Shown in pieces: positions 1-5,862 of a stretch of DNA of 12,650 bases. Each line of letters starts with the position of its first letter. Position 1 is the first letter of the stretch. Source of the stretch: Chloroflexota bacterium (GTDB lineage Bacteria > Chloroflexota > Dehalococcoidia > JABGRK01). Where the stretch lies: contig DAOUZV010000019.1 in NCBI GenBank assembly GCA_030665485.1, positions 1-12,650 of the forward strand. Reading direction: 5' to 3'. Under the pieces are notes generated by a model. It saw nothing but the letters and a program-made list of their open reading frames with translations, was not told where the DNA came from and made no database searches. Position numbers and translations under genes: made by a program.

Positions 1-1854
1 ATCGCCTTGCTGAATATCACGGGGGTCAGCATCAACTGGATTGATATCGATTAGAGGCTCAGGAGTTAAGCGGCGAAGTCGGTCAATATTACGAAACTGA
101 GAATGTGTATAGGCCAGCACTCGGGCACCCGAGGTCAGCACCAGTGGGAAGGACCTCGCCATATCGGGTTGACTTAAAGGACTTTCGGGGGGTTCCCTGT
201 ATTCGGGCATTGATTCATAACCGTTGGCTGCCAGAATAGAGGAGGCGATTTCCACCTTGCCTGATGGAGTGGGGAAACCCGCCTTCTGCGAATCACTATC
301 CGCGCCGGTTGACGGTGAGAGATTTATGCCGTCGGGATGTTTTTTCAGATCTTCGTATTTAATGCCCGATGGTTCAAGTATATAGTTGACGCACTTTTCA
401 AAATCACCATCCCAGAATTGTGCACCAAACCCCAATCTGCGCGCCAGTTCAGAATAGATTTTCCATTCCGGCCAGCATTCTCCTACCGGCTCAATAGCCG
501 GTTCTATCAGACTAACATGGCCTGTTCTCAATCCCTGTAATATTTCGCGCTCCATCCATGAAGCTATAGGTAAAACTATATCGGCTAATTGGGTACCGGG
601 CGTTTGAAAGTACTCGGTAACAGCGATAAAGTCGAGCTTCTCCAAGCTATCGACCATTCGGCTGGAATTGGGGAAGAACTGTATATCCAGCCCAGCAGAG
701 AACAGGGCTCTGATAGGGTAGGGATTGCCGCTATCAATCTGATCTGCTAAAGCATTTGATTGCATCTCTCTCATTAGTTTTGTCCATAGTGGAAACCTCA
801 TTGCCCCTGCCCCAGGCGGCATGCTTTCGGTGGTTTGGTGTAGGGTAATGTCATTTGTTAACGGAGCTTGCGGTGGATATCCATTCAGGTTCGGCACCTG
901 AATATTGCCGGTTATTGCCTGCAGAATTATCACCGCACGGTGGTTCTGTACACCGTTAGTATGATGAGTCGTACTATTTGCACTCATAACTATTTCAGCT
1001 GGTTTCTGGGCGGCAAACAATACGGCTGCCTCTCTGATTCTAGAGGCAGGCACTTGGGTAACCTGTTCTGTATACTCCGGGGTATATGTTTGAATCAGTT
1101 TTTTCAGATCATCAAAGCCTACTATCCACTCCTCAGTAAATCTCTTATCGTATAGATTTTCTTTAATAATTATATGCATCATACCCAGAGCCAGGGCGCC
1201 GTCAGTACCTGGACGCAGTTGCAGGTGTATATCAGCCATAGAAGCAAGCTTCGTACGACGCGGGTCGACTACAATGAGTTTAAGCCCTTCATTCTTGGCT
1301 TTATGATATTTCGGCCAAAGAGTAATATGCGAATTCAGCAAACTGGAACCCCAAAAAATCGCACACTTAGCTGGTGATTGTCCGGTAGGTGGTGAAATTT
1401 TACGTATGCCATAGGTTAAGTAAGAAGCTATTACAGCACTGCTGGCACAGCTACTGCTCTCAGTACAATAATTAGGAGAGCCGAATGCATGTGTCAGACG
1501 GTGGAAATATGGGCGAGGTTCTTTGGTATAAGCTACCCAGAAAGCCACTGCCTCAGCTCCGTGTTTATCTTTTACCTTTTGCAGGTTACTGGCAATGGTA
1601 TCCAACGCTTCATCCCACGAAACTCGCTTATAAGAACCACTACCCCGCTCGCCAGTTCGCTTTAGAGGATAAGTCAAACGATCGGGATGATAAATAAAAT
1701 CAAGCTGAGCGTTGAAGCGAGGGCAACGAGCCGTTGAATGATCACCCGGCCAATCGATCTTTACAGCCTTGCCATTACTGACATGTATTATCGAAGGGCA
1801 GGCGTGAGTACACATATAGCATATACCGCTTCTTATCACTTCCTTCGCCGACAT
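1..1854 (-). CDS. Molybdopterin (bis-MGD) oxidoreductase, large catalytic subunit, partial (C-terminus off left edge)
   Basis: Translating the minus strand from ATG 1854 gives 618 codons with no stop to the window edge. The N-terminus has the Fe4S4 motif of the DMSO-reductase superfamily: C12, C15, C19 and C44 in the pattern CxxCxxxC-x24-C. Next comes the usual WDEAL segment (residues 80-84), then an FGSPNY segment followed by ESSSC. C136 there aligns with the position that ligates molybdenum in thiosulfate/polysulfide-reductase-like and formate-dehydrogenase-like enzymes. Further on are a VVDPRRT segment (pterin-site type) and the start of the C-terminal molydopterin dinucleotide-binding domain (LVLTSGAR near residue 578). 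There is no twin-arginine or Sec signal, so a cytoplasmic location is inferred. The start is supported by AAGGAG seven bases upstream, about 20 nt after the TATAAT of the repeat at 1877-1938. The substrate cannot be told from sequence, and no electron-transfer subunit is visible. Confidence 0.93.
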   Translation of the reverse strand, partial: MSAKEVIRSGICYMCTHACPSIIHVSNGKAVKIDWPGDHSTARCPRFNAQLDFIYHPDRLTYPLKRTGERGSGSYKRVSWDEALDTIASNLQKVKDKHGAEAVAFWVAYTKEPRPYFHRLTHAFGSPNYCTESSSCASSAVIASYLTYGIRKISPPTGQSPAKCAIFWGSSLLNSHITLWPKYHKAKNEGLKLIVVDPRRTKLASMADIHLQLRPGTDGALALGMMHIIIKENLYDKRFTEEWIVGFDDLKKLIQTYTPEYTEQVTQVPASRIREAAVLFAAQKPAEIVMSANSTTHHTNGVQNHRAVIILQAITGNIQVPNLNGYPPQAPLTNDITLHQTTESMPPGAGAMRFPLWTKLMREMQSNALADQIDSGNPYPIRALFSAGLDIQFFPNSSRMVDSLEKLDFIAVTEYFQTPGTQLADIVLPIASWMEREILQGLRTGHVSLIEPAIEPVGECWPEWKIYSELARRLGFGAQFWDGDFEKCVNYILEPSGIKYEDLKKHPDGINLSPSTGADSDSQKAGFPTPSGKVEIASSILAANGYESMPEYREPPESPLSQPDMARSFPLVLTSGARVLAYTHSQFRNIDRLRRLTPEPLIDINPVDADPRDIQQGD

Positions 1855-1876
1855 TATTGACTCCTTGAGTATTTGC

Positions 1877-1938
1877 GCACATTATACCATCGCAGTACGG
1901 GTTGGCAAGGAGGGGTTTGATGGTAGCTTGGGGGTAGC
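1877..1938 (-). repeat. Promoter-bearing interspersed repeat, copy R1 (full length), upstream of the molybdopterin oxidoreductase
   Basis: On the minus strand this carries TTGCCA (1908-1903), a 16-bp spacer ending in TGG, and TATAAT (1886-1881), i.e. a -35 plus an extended -10. The G-rich right module (GGTAGCTTGGGGG on the plus strand) follows to 1938. The predicted transcript start, near 1874, leaves a leader of about 20 nt holding the AAGGAG ribosome site of the oxidoreductase gene. Confidence 0.85.
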
Positions 1939-1983
1939 CATAAACTCTTTGCACTATGTATCATTATCCGCAGCAAATTCTTT

Positions 1984-2004
1984 ATTCTCCCAGACCGGGA
2001 GGAT
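1984..2004 (-). terminator. Weak hairpin after the 47-aa gene
   Basis: An 8-bp inverted repeat with one G-T pair (arms 1984-1991 and 1997-2004, loop AGACC on the plus strand) starts 11 bases after the stop codon at 2015. There is no T-run after it on the minus strand, so it is at best a weak terminator or an mRNA 3'-end stabiliser. Confidence 0.3.
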
Positions 2005-2014
2005 CTATTTTCTC

Positions 2015-2158
2015 TCAACAACCAGGCTCTCCAGGATGGCCGCAGCAGCTTTGCCTCTTCCATATCTTAATTCCATTATTTCGTAAAACAAGATATATCT
2101 TCCTGTACCATGGCATCGGTGCACGTAAATTTGAGAAGAATTTTTTCAAACTTGGCAT
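2015..2158 (-). CDS. 47-aa cysteine-rich miniprotein with C-terminal CCGHPGEPGC
   Basis: This ORF begins at ATG 2158 and ends with TGA at 2015-2017. It starts MPSLKKFFSNL, is basic through the middle, and ends in CCGHPGEPGC, giving C38, C39, H41 and C47 within ten residues. That arrangement suggests a metal or cofactor site, or a cysteine-modified tail; this is inference. AAAGGGA lies five bases before the ATG, and the -10 of repeat R2 ends 26 bases upstream, so it has both a ribosome site and a promoter. I have an unverified recollection of similar short proteins with CCG-GEPGC tails in Dehalococcoidia; no function is known to me. It lies upstream of the molybdopterin oxidoreductase on the same strand, but R1 gives that gene its own promoter. 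An overlapping 69-aa frame at 1854-2063 is treated as spurious. Confidence 0.72.
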   Translation of the reverse strand: MPSLKKFFSNLRAPMPWYRKIYLVLRNNGIKIWKRQSCCGHPGEPGC

Positions 2159-2180
2159 ACAGTCCCTTTAGCAACGATGA

Positions 2181-2216
2181 AGTATTATACCACCACAGGT
2201 TGAGTTGGCAAGGTGG
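2181..2216 (-). repeat. Promoter-bearing repeat copy R2 (promoter module only), upstream of the 47-aa gene
   Basis: The minus strand reads TTGCCA (2211-2206), a 16-bp spacer ending TGG, then TATAAT read as ATTATA at 2184-2189 on the plus strand. The right G-rich module is missing: the sequence diverges after AAGG. The predicted start of transcription is near 2177, giving a leader of about 19 nt that contains the AAAGGGA ribosome site of the miniprotein. Confidence 0.82.
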
Positions 2217-2281
2217 TACAATTGTTGAATCTGACATTATGGCTATTTTGAAAGCTGTATGTAATCGTAATCAAATACTTT

Positions 2282-2569
2282 TTACATGCGATAATAGGGC
2301 TGCTGGGGGTTGTTTTTATCGTCGTACTTCTGCCATTCCCTATCCCTGCACTCCTTATAGCTGAATCCCATGCCCACCTTTTTCCAGTTACGATAGGCTC
2401 TGTACGATCTCATCCATATAGCAGGCGCAATGAAGAATCTCTTGATACGCTTTAGTGCCGATTTCCACTTTTGGGGATTAGCCGCTATCCAGCGTATTAT
2501 CAGGCCTGCTACAACCATTGCGGCAACAAGTATTACGAACTGCAGTACTAACTGAACAACGAAAGACAT
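2282..2569 (-). CDS. Small basic single-span membrane protein, unknown function (95 aa)
   Basis: I do not recognise a family. From ATG 2569 the protein starts MSFVVQLVLQF and has one strongly hydrophobic segment at about residues 3-28. A long basic stretch follows (KWKSALKRIKRFF and RAYRNWKKVG), and the tail is polar and proline/glutamine-rich. This is typical of a small inner-membrane protein with a cytoplasmic positively charged tail. A TTG at 2587 in the same frame is an alternative start, but neither site has a strong ribosome-binding sequence, so the exact start is uncertain. Repeat R3 lies upstream with its -10 at 2650-2645, implying a leader of roughly 70 nt. Having a family promoter upstream is the best reason to think the gene is real. 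Confidence 0.6.
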   Translation of the reverse strand: MSFVVQLVLQFVILVAAMVVAGLIIRWIAANPQKWKSALKRIKRFFIAPAIWMRSYRAYRNWKKVGMGFSYKECRDREWQKYDDKNNPQQPYYRM

Positions 2570-2641
2570 ATGACTATAATACACCAATCATTAACTGGCC
2601 TGCCCCACCCATTTGGTCCGCTTCAAAATTAGTTTTGTGCC

Positions 2642-2680
2642 AGCATTATACCACCGCAGGTCGGGTCGAGCACGGATGCT
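2642..2680 (-). repeat. Promoter-bearing repeat copy R3 (decayed -35), upstream of the 95-aa gene
   Basis: The left end GTGCCAGC-ATTATA-CCACCGCAGG matches the family. The minus strand keeps the extended -10 TGG-TATAAT (2650-2645), but the -35 position (2672-2667) reads TGCTCG instead of TTGCCA, and the G-rich module is absent. It may be a weak promoter relying on the extended -10. Confidence 0.65.
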
Positions 2681-2720
2681 ATCGCATTGATATATCACTC
2701 AATCAAGAGTATCATGTGTA

Positions 2721-2748
2721 TATAATCACCATCTGTTGAGCTGAGGAT
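2721..2748 (+). promoter_or_regulatory. Likely -10 element and ribosome-binding site of the lipoprotein gene
   Basis: TATAAT at 2721-2726 lies 27 bases before the GTG start, with no good -35 at the expected distance. GAGGA at 2744-2748 sits five bases before GTG 2754 and supports that start. This promoter does not belong to the repeat family. Confidence 0.45.
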
Positions 2749-2753
2749 AAGCT

Positions 2754-3539
2754 GTGAAATCACTGAAATCAGCGTTAATAGCCATAATAACAAGCATCCT
2801 AGTTACAGTCTCGAGTTGCTCATCACCGACAGCGACACCAACAGGAACCGTGAGCGCCTATTTGGATGCACTAGTTGCCCGAAATGCACAAGCGTTAGTC
2901 AGCTACGAAGCTGAGAGCTATTGGCCGGGAACTTCTGCCGAGCGCATTGAACAGTTTGAAACTTTCTTTGAGCAAATTAAATCATATTCAATAACGAATC
3001 GTCATGTTGCAATAGAGTCCGAGGACGAGACCACAGCCGCAGTTTCTGCTACTTTTGATTTCTCGGTGACAGATATTGACGACATTACAACGGATGATTC
3101 TGTAGTAACTGTTTTTGATTTGACCAAAGTCGGGAGTAAATGGCTATTATCAGGTTCGAGTGATAATGAAATAGAAGCCAGAAGAACGGAGAAGGGAAAT
3201 ATTGAGACCGCCGTTATTGTCCTGATGGTGGAAAACGAACTTTCGTCTATTCCCAATCCGGTCGACACCATCCCCACAAATGATATGACTGCTTTCCCAG
3301 ATAGTACATCAACGACCTCTGACAAGCTAAATGATCCTGATGGTACCGCATACACTTATCCCGGTGATCAAGTCGGATATATACTGTATGAGCACGATAA
3401 GACAGCAGATGCTGGGACTGGTTTGCTACATAATTATGTGACCGTACCCTCGTCTACTTACTTCTATACCGTTGACGCGGACGGCACCGTTCACCAGTGG
3501 GCGGACGCGGCTAAGACAGGTGGGGAATACACTGACTGA
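2754..3539 (+). CDS. Predicted lipoprotein: NTF2-like domain plus pseudopilin-like C-terminal region
   Basis: The start is GTG 2754, preceded by GAGGA. Residues 1-21 form a signal peptide with a lysine-containing N-region and hydrophobic core, ending in the lipobox VSSC with C22 as the lipidated cysteine, so the protein should be anchored on the outer face of the membrane. Residues about 31-133 (TVSAYLDALVARNAQAL through KVGSKWLLSG) look like an NTF2-like/SnoaL-type alpha+beta domain. From about residue 141 it changes character: RTEKGNIETAVIVLM, then TNDMTAFPD, and a DADGTVHQW ending. This resembles the C-terminal part of type II pseudopilin-like proteins that I associate with Dehalococcoidia, though the prepilin N-terminus is absent. 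The function is unknown; a binding or structural envelope role is inference. The gene is monocistronic, ending at the hairpin at 3566-3598. Confidence 0.85.
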   Translation: MKSLKSALIAIITSILVTVSSCSSPTATPTGTVSAYLDALVARNAQALVSYEAESYWPGTSAERIEQFETFFEQIKSYSITNRHVAIESEDETTAAVSATFDFSVTDIDDITTDDSVVTVFDLTKVGSKWLLSGSSDNEIEARRTEKGNIETAVIVLMVENELSSIPNPVDTIPTNDMTAFPDSTSTTSDKLNDPDGTAYTYPGDQVGYILYEHDKTADAGTGLLHNYVTVPSSTYFYTVDADGTVHQWADAAKTGGEYTD

Positions 3540-3565
3540 TATTTACTCAATATTACTTGGATTTC

Positions 3566-3598
3566 AAGAGGGTGCGAAATGCATCCTCTTTGTTATAT
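3566..3598 (+). terminator. Rho-independent terminator of the lipoprotein gene
   Basis: Arms 3566-3575 (AAGAGGGTGC) and 3581-3590 (GCATCCTCTT) form a 10-bp stem with one G-T pair and loop GAAAT, followed by TGTTATAT. It starts 26 bases after the stop codon. The same hairpin recurs at 6573-6596, also directly adjoining a repeat copy. Confidence 0.75.
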
Positions 3599-3640
3599 CA
3601 CAATGGGCCGGGTTAGCAAGGAGAGGTTTGAGGATAGCTT
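3592..3640 (-). repeat. Promoter-bearing repeat copy R4, in the convergent gap, no gene downstream
   Basis: The minus strand has TTGCTA (3619-3614), a 16-bp spacer ending TGA, and TATAAC (3597-3592), followed upstream by the GGTTTGAGGATAGCTT module. It points toward the 3' end of the plus-strand lipoprotein gene, so if active it would make antisense RNA. Its -10 abuts the hairpin at 3566-3590. Its right end overlaps the nuclease stop codon (TAA, 3641-3639). Confidence 0.75.
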
Positions 3641-4331
3641 AAAAGAGCTTTCTTTGAAGAGGGGCACTTGTAGGTAGCTTCTTAGGGTAAGCACACCATT
3701 GACATCGCGGATCCGATTCAATGGCCTCCGGCTTATCCAATATCCCCAGTACTTCATCTACAAAACCAAGGAAATCCTGCTCGTTGTTTTCCACCTCAAT
3801 CCAGGTTATCTCAGATTCGAAGGCAAGTTTCTCGATACTTTGCTGTGATGTTTTGCTGGGATAGAAGTATAGAAGACCAAGTTTGGCGATGGGAGAAAGC
3901 GTTAGTGCATTTTGAGCCGGCCTTTGTAGCGCATATGCATATGCCTGTAATTGGCGGCTGTAAAGCTTCGCTGATTCATTGCTCGGTTTGCCGGTTTTAA
4001 AATCGATAATCCCGTATGTGTCGTCGTCAAAGGTAACCACTATATCAAACCTTCCGGATATGTAACATGTTGCATTGTGATTTGTCGAGTTGATGATAAC
4101 CGACTTTACGTACTGCTCACCATGACTTACAAATCCAGCCGGAAGTGCAGCGTGCAGTTCATTTGTACGCTTGCCATCGTAATGATCCTTTAATAGTGCC
4201 GCTATTTTGGAAAAGACGGCAGGCAATGGAATAGATGGCTGGGTCACACCATGGACTACTTTGTTATAGAAACAGCGTTTACACCCCGAATAGAGGAATG
4301 TAAGATCAGATGGGCTTAACTTATAATTCAT
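3639..4331 (-). CDS. PD-(D/E)XK nuclease, RecB/Cas4-like, with a probable Fe-S cysteine set
   Basis: The 230-aa protein contains the PDDEXK_1 (RecB/Cas4/AddB) motifs. GRFD gives motif II D96, IIDFKTGK gives D110-x-K112, and QLQAYAYAL supplies the Q127-xxx-Y131 motif. Four cysteines bracket the domain as two pairs: C17/C20 (GCKRC) and C210/C213 (RCQWC). In Cas4 and AddB, N- and C-terminal cysteines hold a 4Fe-4S cluster, so one is likely here; the 2+2 spacing differs from the usual 1+3. No helicase, cas1 or cas2 is nearby and no CRISPR array is visible, so a stand-alone repair-type exonuclease is the better reading. ATG 4331 has GAGGA about eight bases upstream and lies 19 bases past the -10 of repeat R5. 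The stop codon falls inside repeat R4. Confidence 0.85.
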   Translation of the reverse strand: MNYKLSPSDLTFLYSGCKRCFYNKVVHGVTQPSIPLPAVFSKIAALLKDHYDGKRTNELHAALPAGFVSHGEQYVKSVIINSTNHNATCYISGRFDIVVTFDDDTYGIIDFKTGKPSNESAKLYSRQLQAYAYALQRPAQNALTLSPIAKLGLLYFYPSKTSQQSIEKLAFESEITWIEVENNEQDFLGFVDEVLGILDKPEAIESDPRCQWCAYPKKLPTSAPLQRKLF

Positions 4332-4348
4332 TGTCTATCCTCAAGCAA

Positions 4349-4408
4349 GCATTATACCACCTCAGGTCCGGTCGGCAAGGAGAGGTTTGAGTGTGGGTTG
4401 GGGGGAGG
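4349..4408 (-). repeat. Promoter-bearing repeat copy R5 (full length), upstream of the nuclease
   Basis: The minus strand reads TTGCCG (4378-4373), a 16-bp spacer ending TGG, TATAAT (4356-4351). The right module GAGGTTTGAGTGTGGGTTGG ends in a G6 run. The predicted transcript starts near 4344, leaving a leader of only about 13 nt that still contains GAGGA. Confidence 0.85.
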
Positions 4409-4462
4409 ATTGGGGCCTTGCCGCTCGATTGGCCCAAAGCATAGGTGGATAGAGATTACAGT

Positions 4463-5653
4463 CTATTCGTAGTATTTCCGAGGCTCCCATTCGTCCCAAA
4501 AGTTATCAGCCTTTTTCGACTTGCCATAGCCAAATACGTTATCCATCTTCACATAGAAAGGATCTGCCCACCTTGTCTTATCTACAAACCACCGGACCAT
4601 GCGATGGAAAATGGTATAAGGCTTGGTAAACGGGCAAACAGATATGCAGATCTGACACGGATTCTTGTAGCCGTAGAGATTGATATGGCAGGTCTCCGGG
4701 TTAAACTGCCACTTCAACTCTCCACCTACATTGGAAATGGTGATCGGTTTAGTAGTACGGTCTCCATGCGTAATAGAATGAGATGGGCACGAGTCGGCAC
4801 ATTTGTTGCATACGTTGCAGAACTCTGTAACTCCAAAATCTACGGGGGCATCTGGTACCAGCGGCAGATCGGTGAATATCTGCCCCAGCCTTATACTGGA
4901 ACCGAATCGCGGCGTAATCAGCATGCTATGCCGCCCCAGCTGGCCCAGTCCCGCCTGCATCGCCAGTGGTATCGCTAACGCCACATCATCGAAAGTACAG
5001 TCTATCGTTTTGAATCCCAAACACTTGATGAACGATGACAGAAGAGCGTTTGCCAATATCTGCCTGCGGCCGTTGGATGTCCATGTGTTGATATAGGTGG
5101 GGAAATAGCGACGCAGGTTGTATCCTCCGCCGAAACCCAAGACTATTGCATATTGATATTCATCTGGTATCTGCTGTGGCCTATGCCCGCCCTCACCCTC
5201 CTTAGTATCGTAGGTGTGAGAATATACCCATCGCTGGTCCAGACTGCAGATGCCCACCAGATCGGCTCCGAACTGCTCAGCCGCCTTTTTTATATTGGTC
5301 GTCATCAATACTGGGTCGTTGATATCAAGTCTTGCCCCATCCGGGGGCTTCAGGTTCCGATCTATTGCAGTGAAAAGGTTTGTGGTGGGGTCCGTATTAC
5401 CCCGATTGGGTTTAGATAGGTTCATTAGCTCCAACTTGGGCACCATGCTGCGACTTGCAACTCTCATAGCCCAATCGATGAGAGTGAGGCCCGGATTATC
5501 ACTGACAGCAGGCATCGGAGGCAATCCTTGCATTCTCTCCTTGAGCTCAAGATCCCACTGGTGTCTGCGTCCAAGTGTATACTTCTGATCGAACCTCTCC
5601 ACCTGACCCGCTATATACTCTTTCTCCCATTCTTCCATGGTTAGTCTTTTCAT
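4463..5653 (-). CDS. Reductive-dehalogenase-like corrinoid/iron-sulfur protein without export signal
   Basis: The 396-aa protein matches the RdhA-type architecture. Its N-terminal half has the corrinoid-binding fold region (AAEQFGADLVGIC near 125-136, then GRHSMLITPRFGSSIRLG and TDLPLVPDAPVDFG). Two 4Fe-4S motifs follow: C279, C282, C285, C289 (CxxCxxCxxxCP) and C322, C333, C336, C340 (C-x10-CxxCxxxCP). The C-terminal VFGYG segment is also typical. Respiratory RdhA proteins are exported by Tat and paired with a small RdhB anchor; here there is no RR motif or signal peptide and no rdhB in the window. A cytoplasmic, perhaps non-respiratory, role is therefore inferred, and the substrate is unknown. 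QueG (epoxyqueuosine reductase) is related but shorter and differently arranged. ATG 5653 is preceded by AGAGGT about nine bases upstream. The R6 promoter gives a leader of about 120 nt. Confidence 0.87.
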   Translation of the reverse strand: MKRLTMEEWEKEYIAGQVERFDQKYTLGRRHQWDLELKERMQGLPPMPAVSDNPGLTLIDWAMRVASRSMVPKLELMNLSKPNRGNTDPTTNLFTAIDRNLKPPDGARLDINDPVLMTTNIKKAAEQFGADLVGICSLDQRWVYSHTYDTKEGEGGHRPQQIPDEYQYAIVLGFGGGYNLRRYFPTYINTWTSNGRRQILANALLSSFIKCLGFKTIDCTFDDVALAIPLAMQAGLGQLGRHSMLITPRFGSSIRLGQIFTDLPLVPDAPVDFGVTEFCNVCNKCADSCPSHSITHGDRTTKPITISNVGGELKWQFNPETCHINLYGYKNPCQICISVCPFTKPYTIFHRMVRWFVDKTRWADPFYVKMDNVFGYGKSKKADNFWDEWEPRKYYE

Positions 5654-5659
5654 ACGTAT

Positions 5660-5738
5660 CTACCTCTCAACTGTGGGTATTGTACTACCTCGAGATGTTT
5701 CCGTTCAACTACTTCAATGATTGTATATTTGGAGGTAG
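5660..5738 (-). promoter_or_regulatory. Leader of the RdhA-like gene with possible alternative pairings over the ribosome site
   Basis: In the roughly 120-nt leader, CTACCTC (5738-5732) can pair with GAGGTAG at 5691-5685 or with the identical GAGGTAG at 5666-5660. The second copy is the Shine-Dalgarno region. The pairings exclude each other and are only 7 bp each. No cobalamin-riboswitch B12 box was seen. Confidence 0.25.
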
Positions 5739-5779
5739 GAATTAGGGTCGATTTTCACATATAGTTTTTATTGTCGGCA

Positions 5780-5841
5780 GCATTATACCGCCACGGGCCA
5801 GGTTGTCAAGGAAAAGTTTGGGGGTGGCGTGGGGGGCAGGG
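5780..5841 (-). repeat. Promoter-bearing repeat copy R6 (full length), upstream of the RdhA-like gene
   Basis: The minus strand has a perfect -35 TTGACA (5809-5804), a 16-bp spacer, and TATAAT (5787-5782). The base pair TG that makes the extended -10 elsewhere reads CG here. The G-rich right module (GGGGGTGGCGTGGGGGG) follows. The transcript should start near 5775, far from the ATG at 5653. Confidence 0.85.
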
Positions 5842-5862
5842 TTGCATCATAGAACTGGGGTA

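Noticed and set aside
868..1377. Plus-strand ORFs of 67-95 aa in 337-1697
   Set aside because: They lie antisense to the intact molybdopterin oxidoreductase reading frame and show no family features.
1877..1938. Repeats as insertion-sequence or MITE ends
   Set aside because: No transposase, consistent terminal inverted repeats or target-site duplications could be identified; only a short TGCCA/TGGCA pair brackets the promoter core in some copies.
1854..2063. 69-aa minus-strand ORF
   Set aside because: It overlaps the better-supported 47-aa gene in another frame and runs through repeat R1, including its promoter.
3002..3355. 117-aa minus-strand ORF
   Set aside because: A shadow of the lipoprotein gene; low-complexity serine/valine-rich translation without ribosome site.
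4414..4442. Inverted repeat TTGGGGCC/GGCCCAA as terminator of the RdhA-like gene
   Set aside because: The stem has a bulge, a long loop and no T-run on the minus strand.
4463..5653. Assignment as QueG epoxyqueuosine reductase
   Set aside because: The C-terminal dicluster arrangement, the TDLPLVPDAPVDFG block and the FGYG tail match RdhA-type proteins better, and the QueG C-terminal HEAT-like part is absent.
5654..5775. Cobalamin riboswitch upstream of the RdhA-like gene
   Set aside because: The leader is only about 120 nt and no B12-box sequence is seen.
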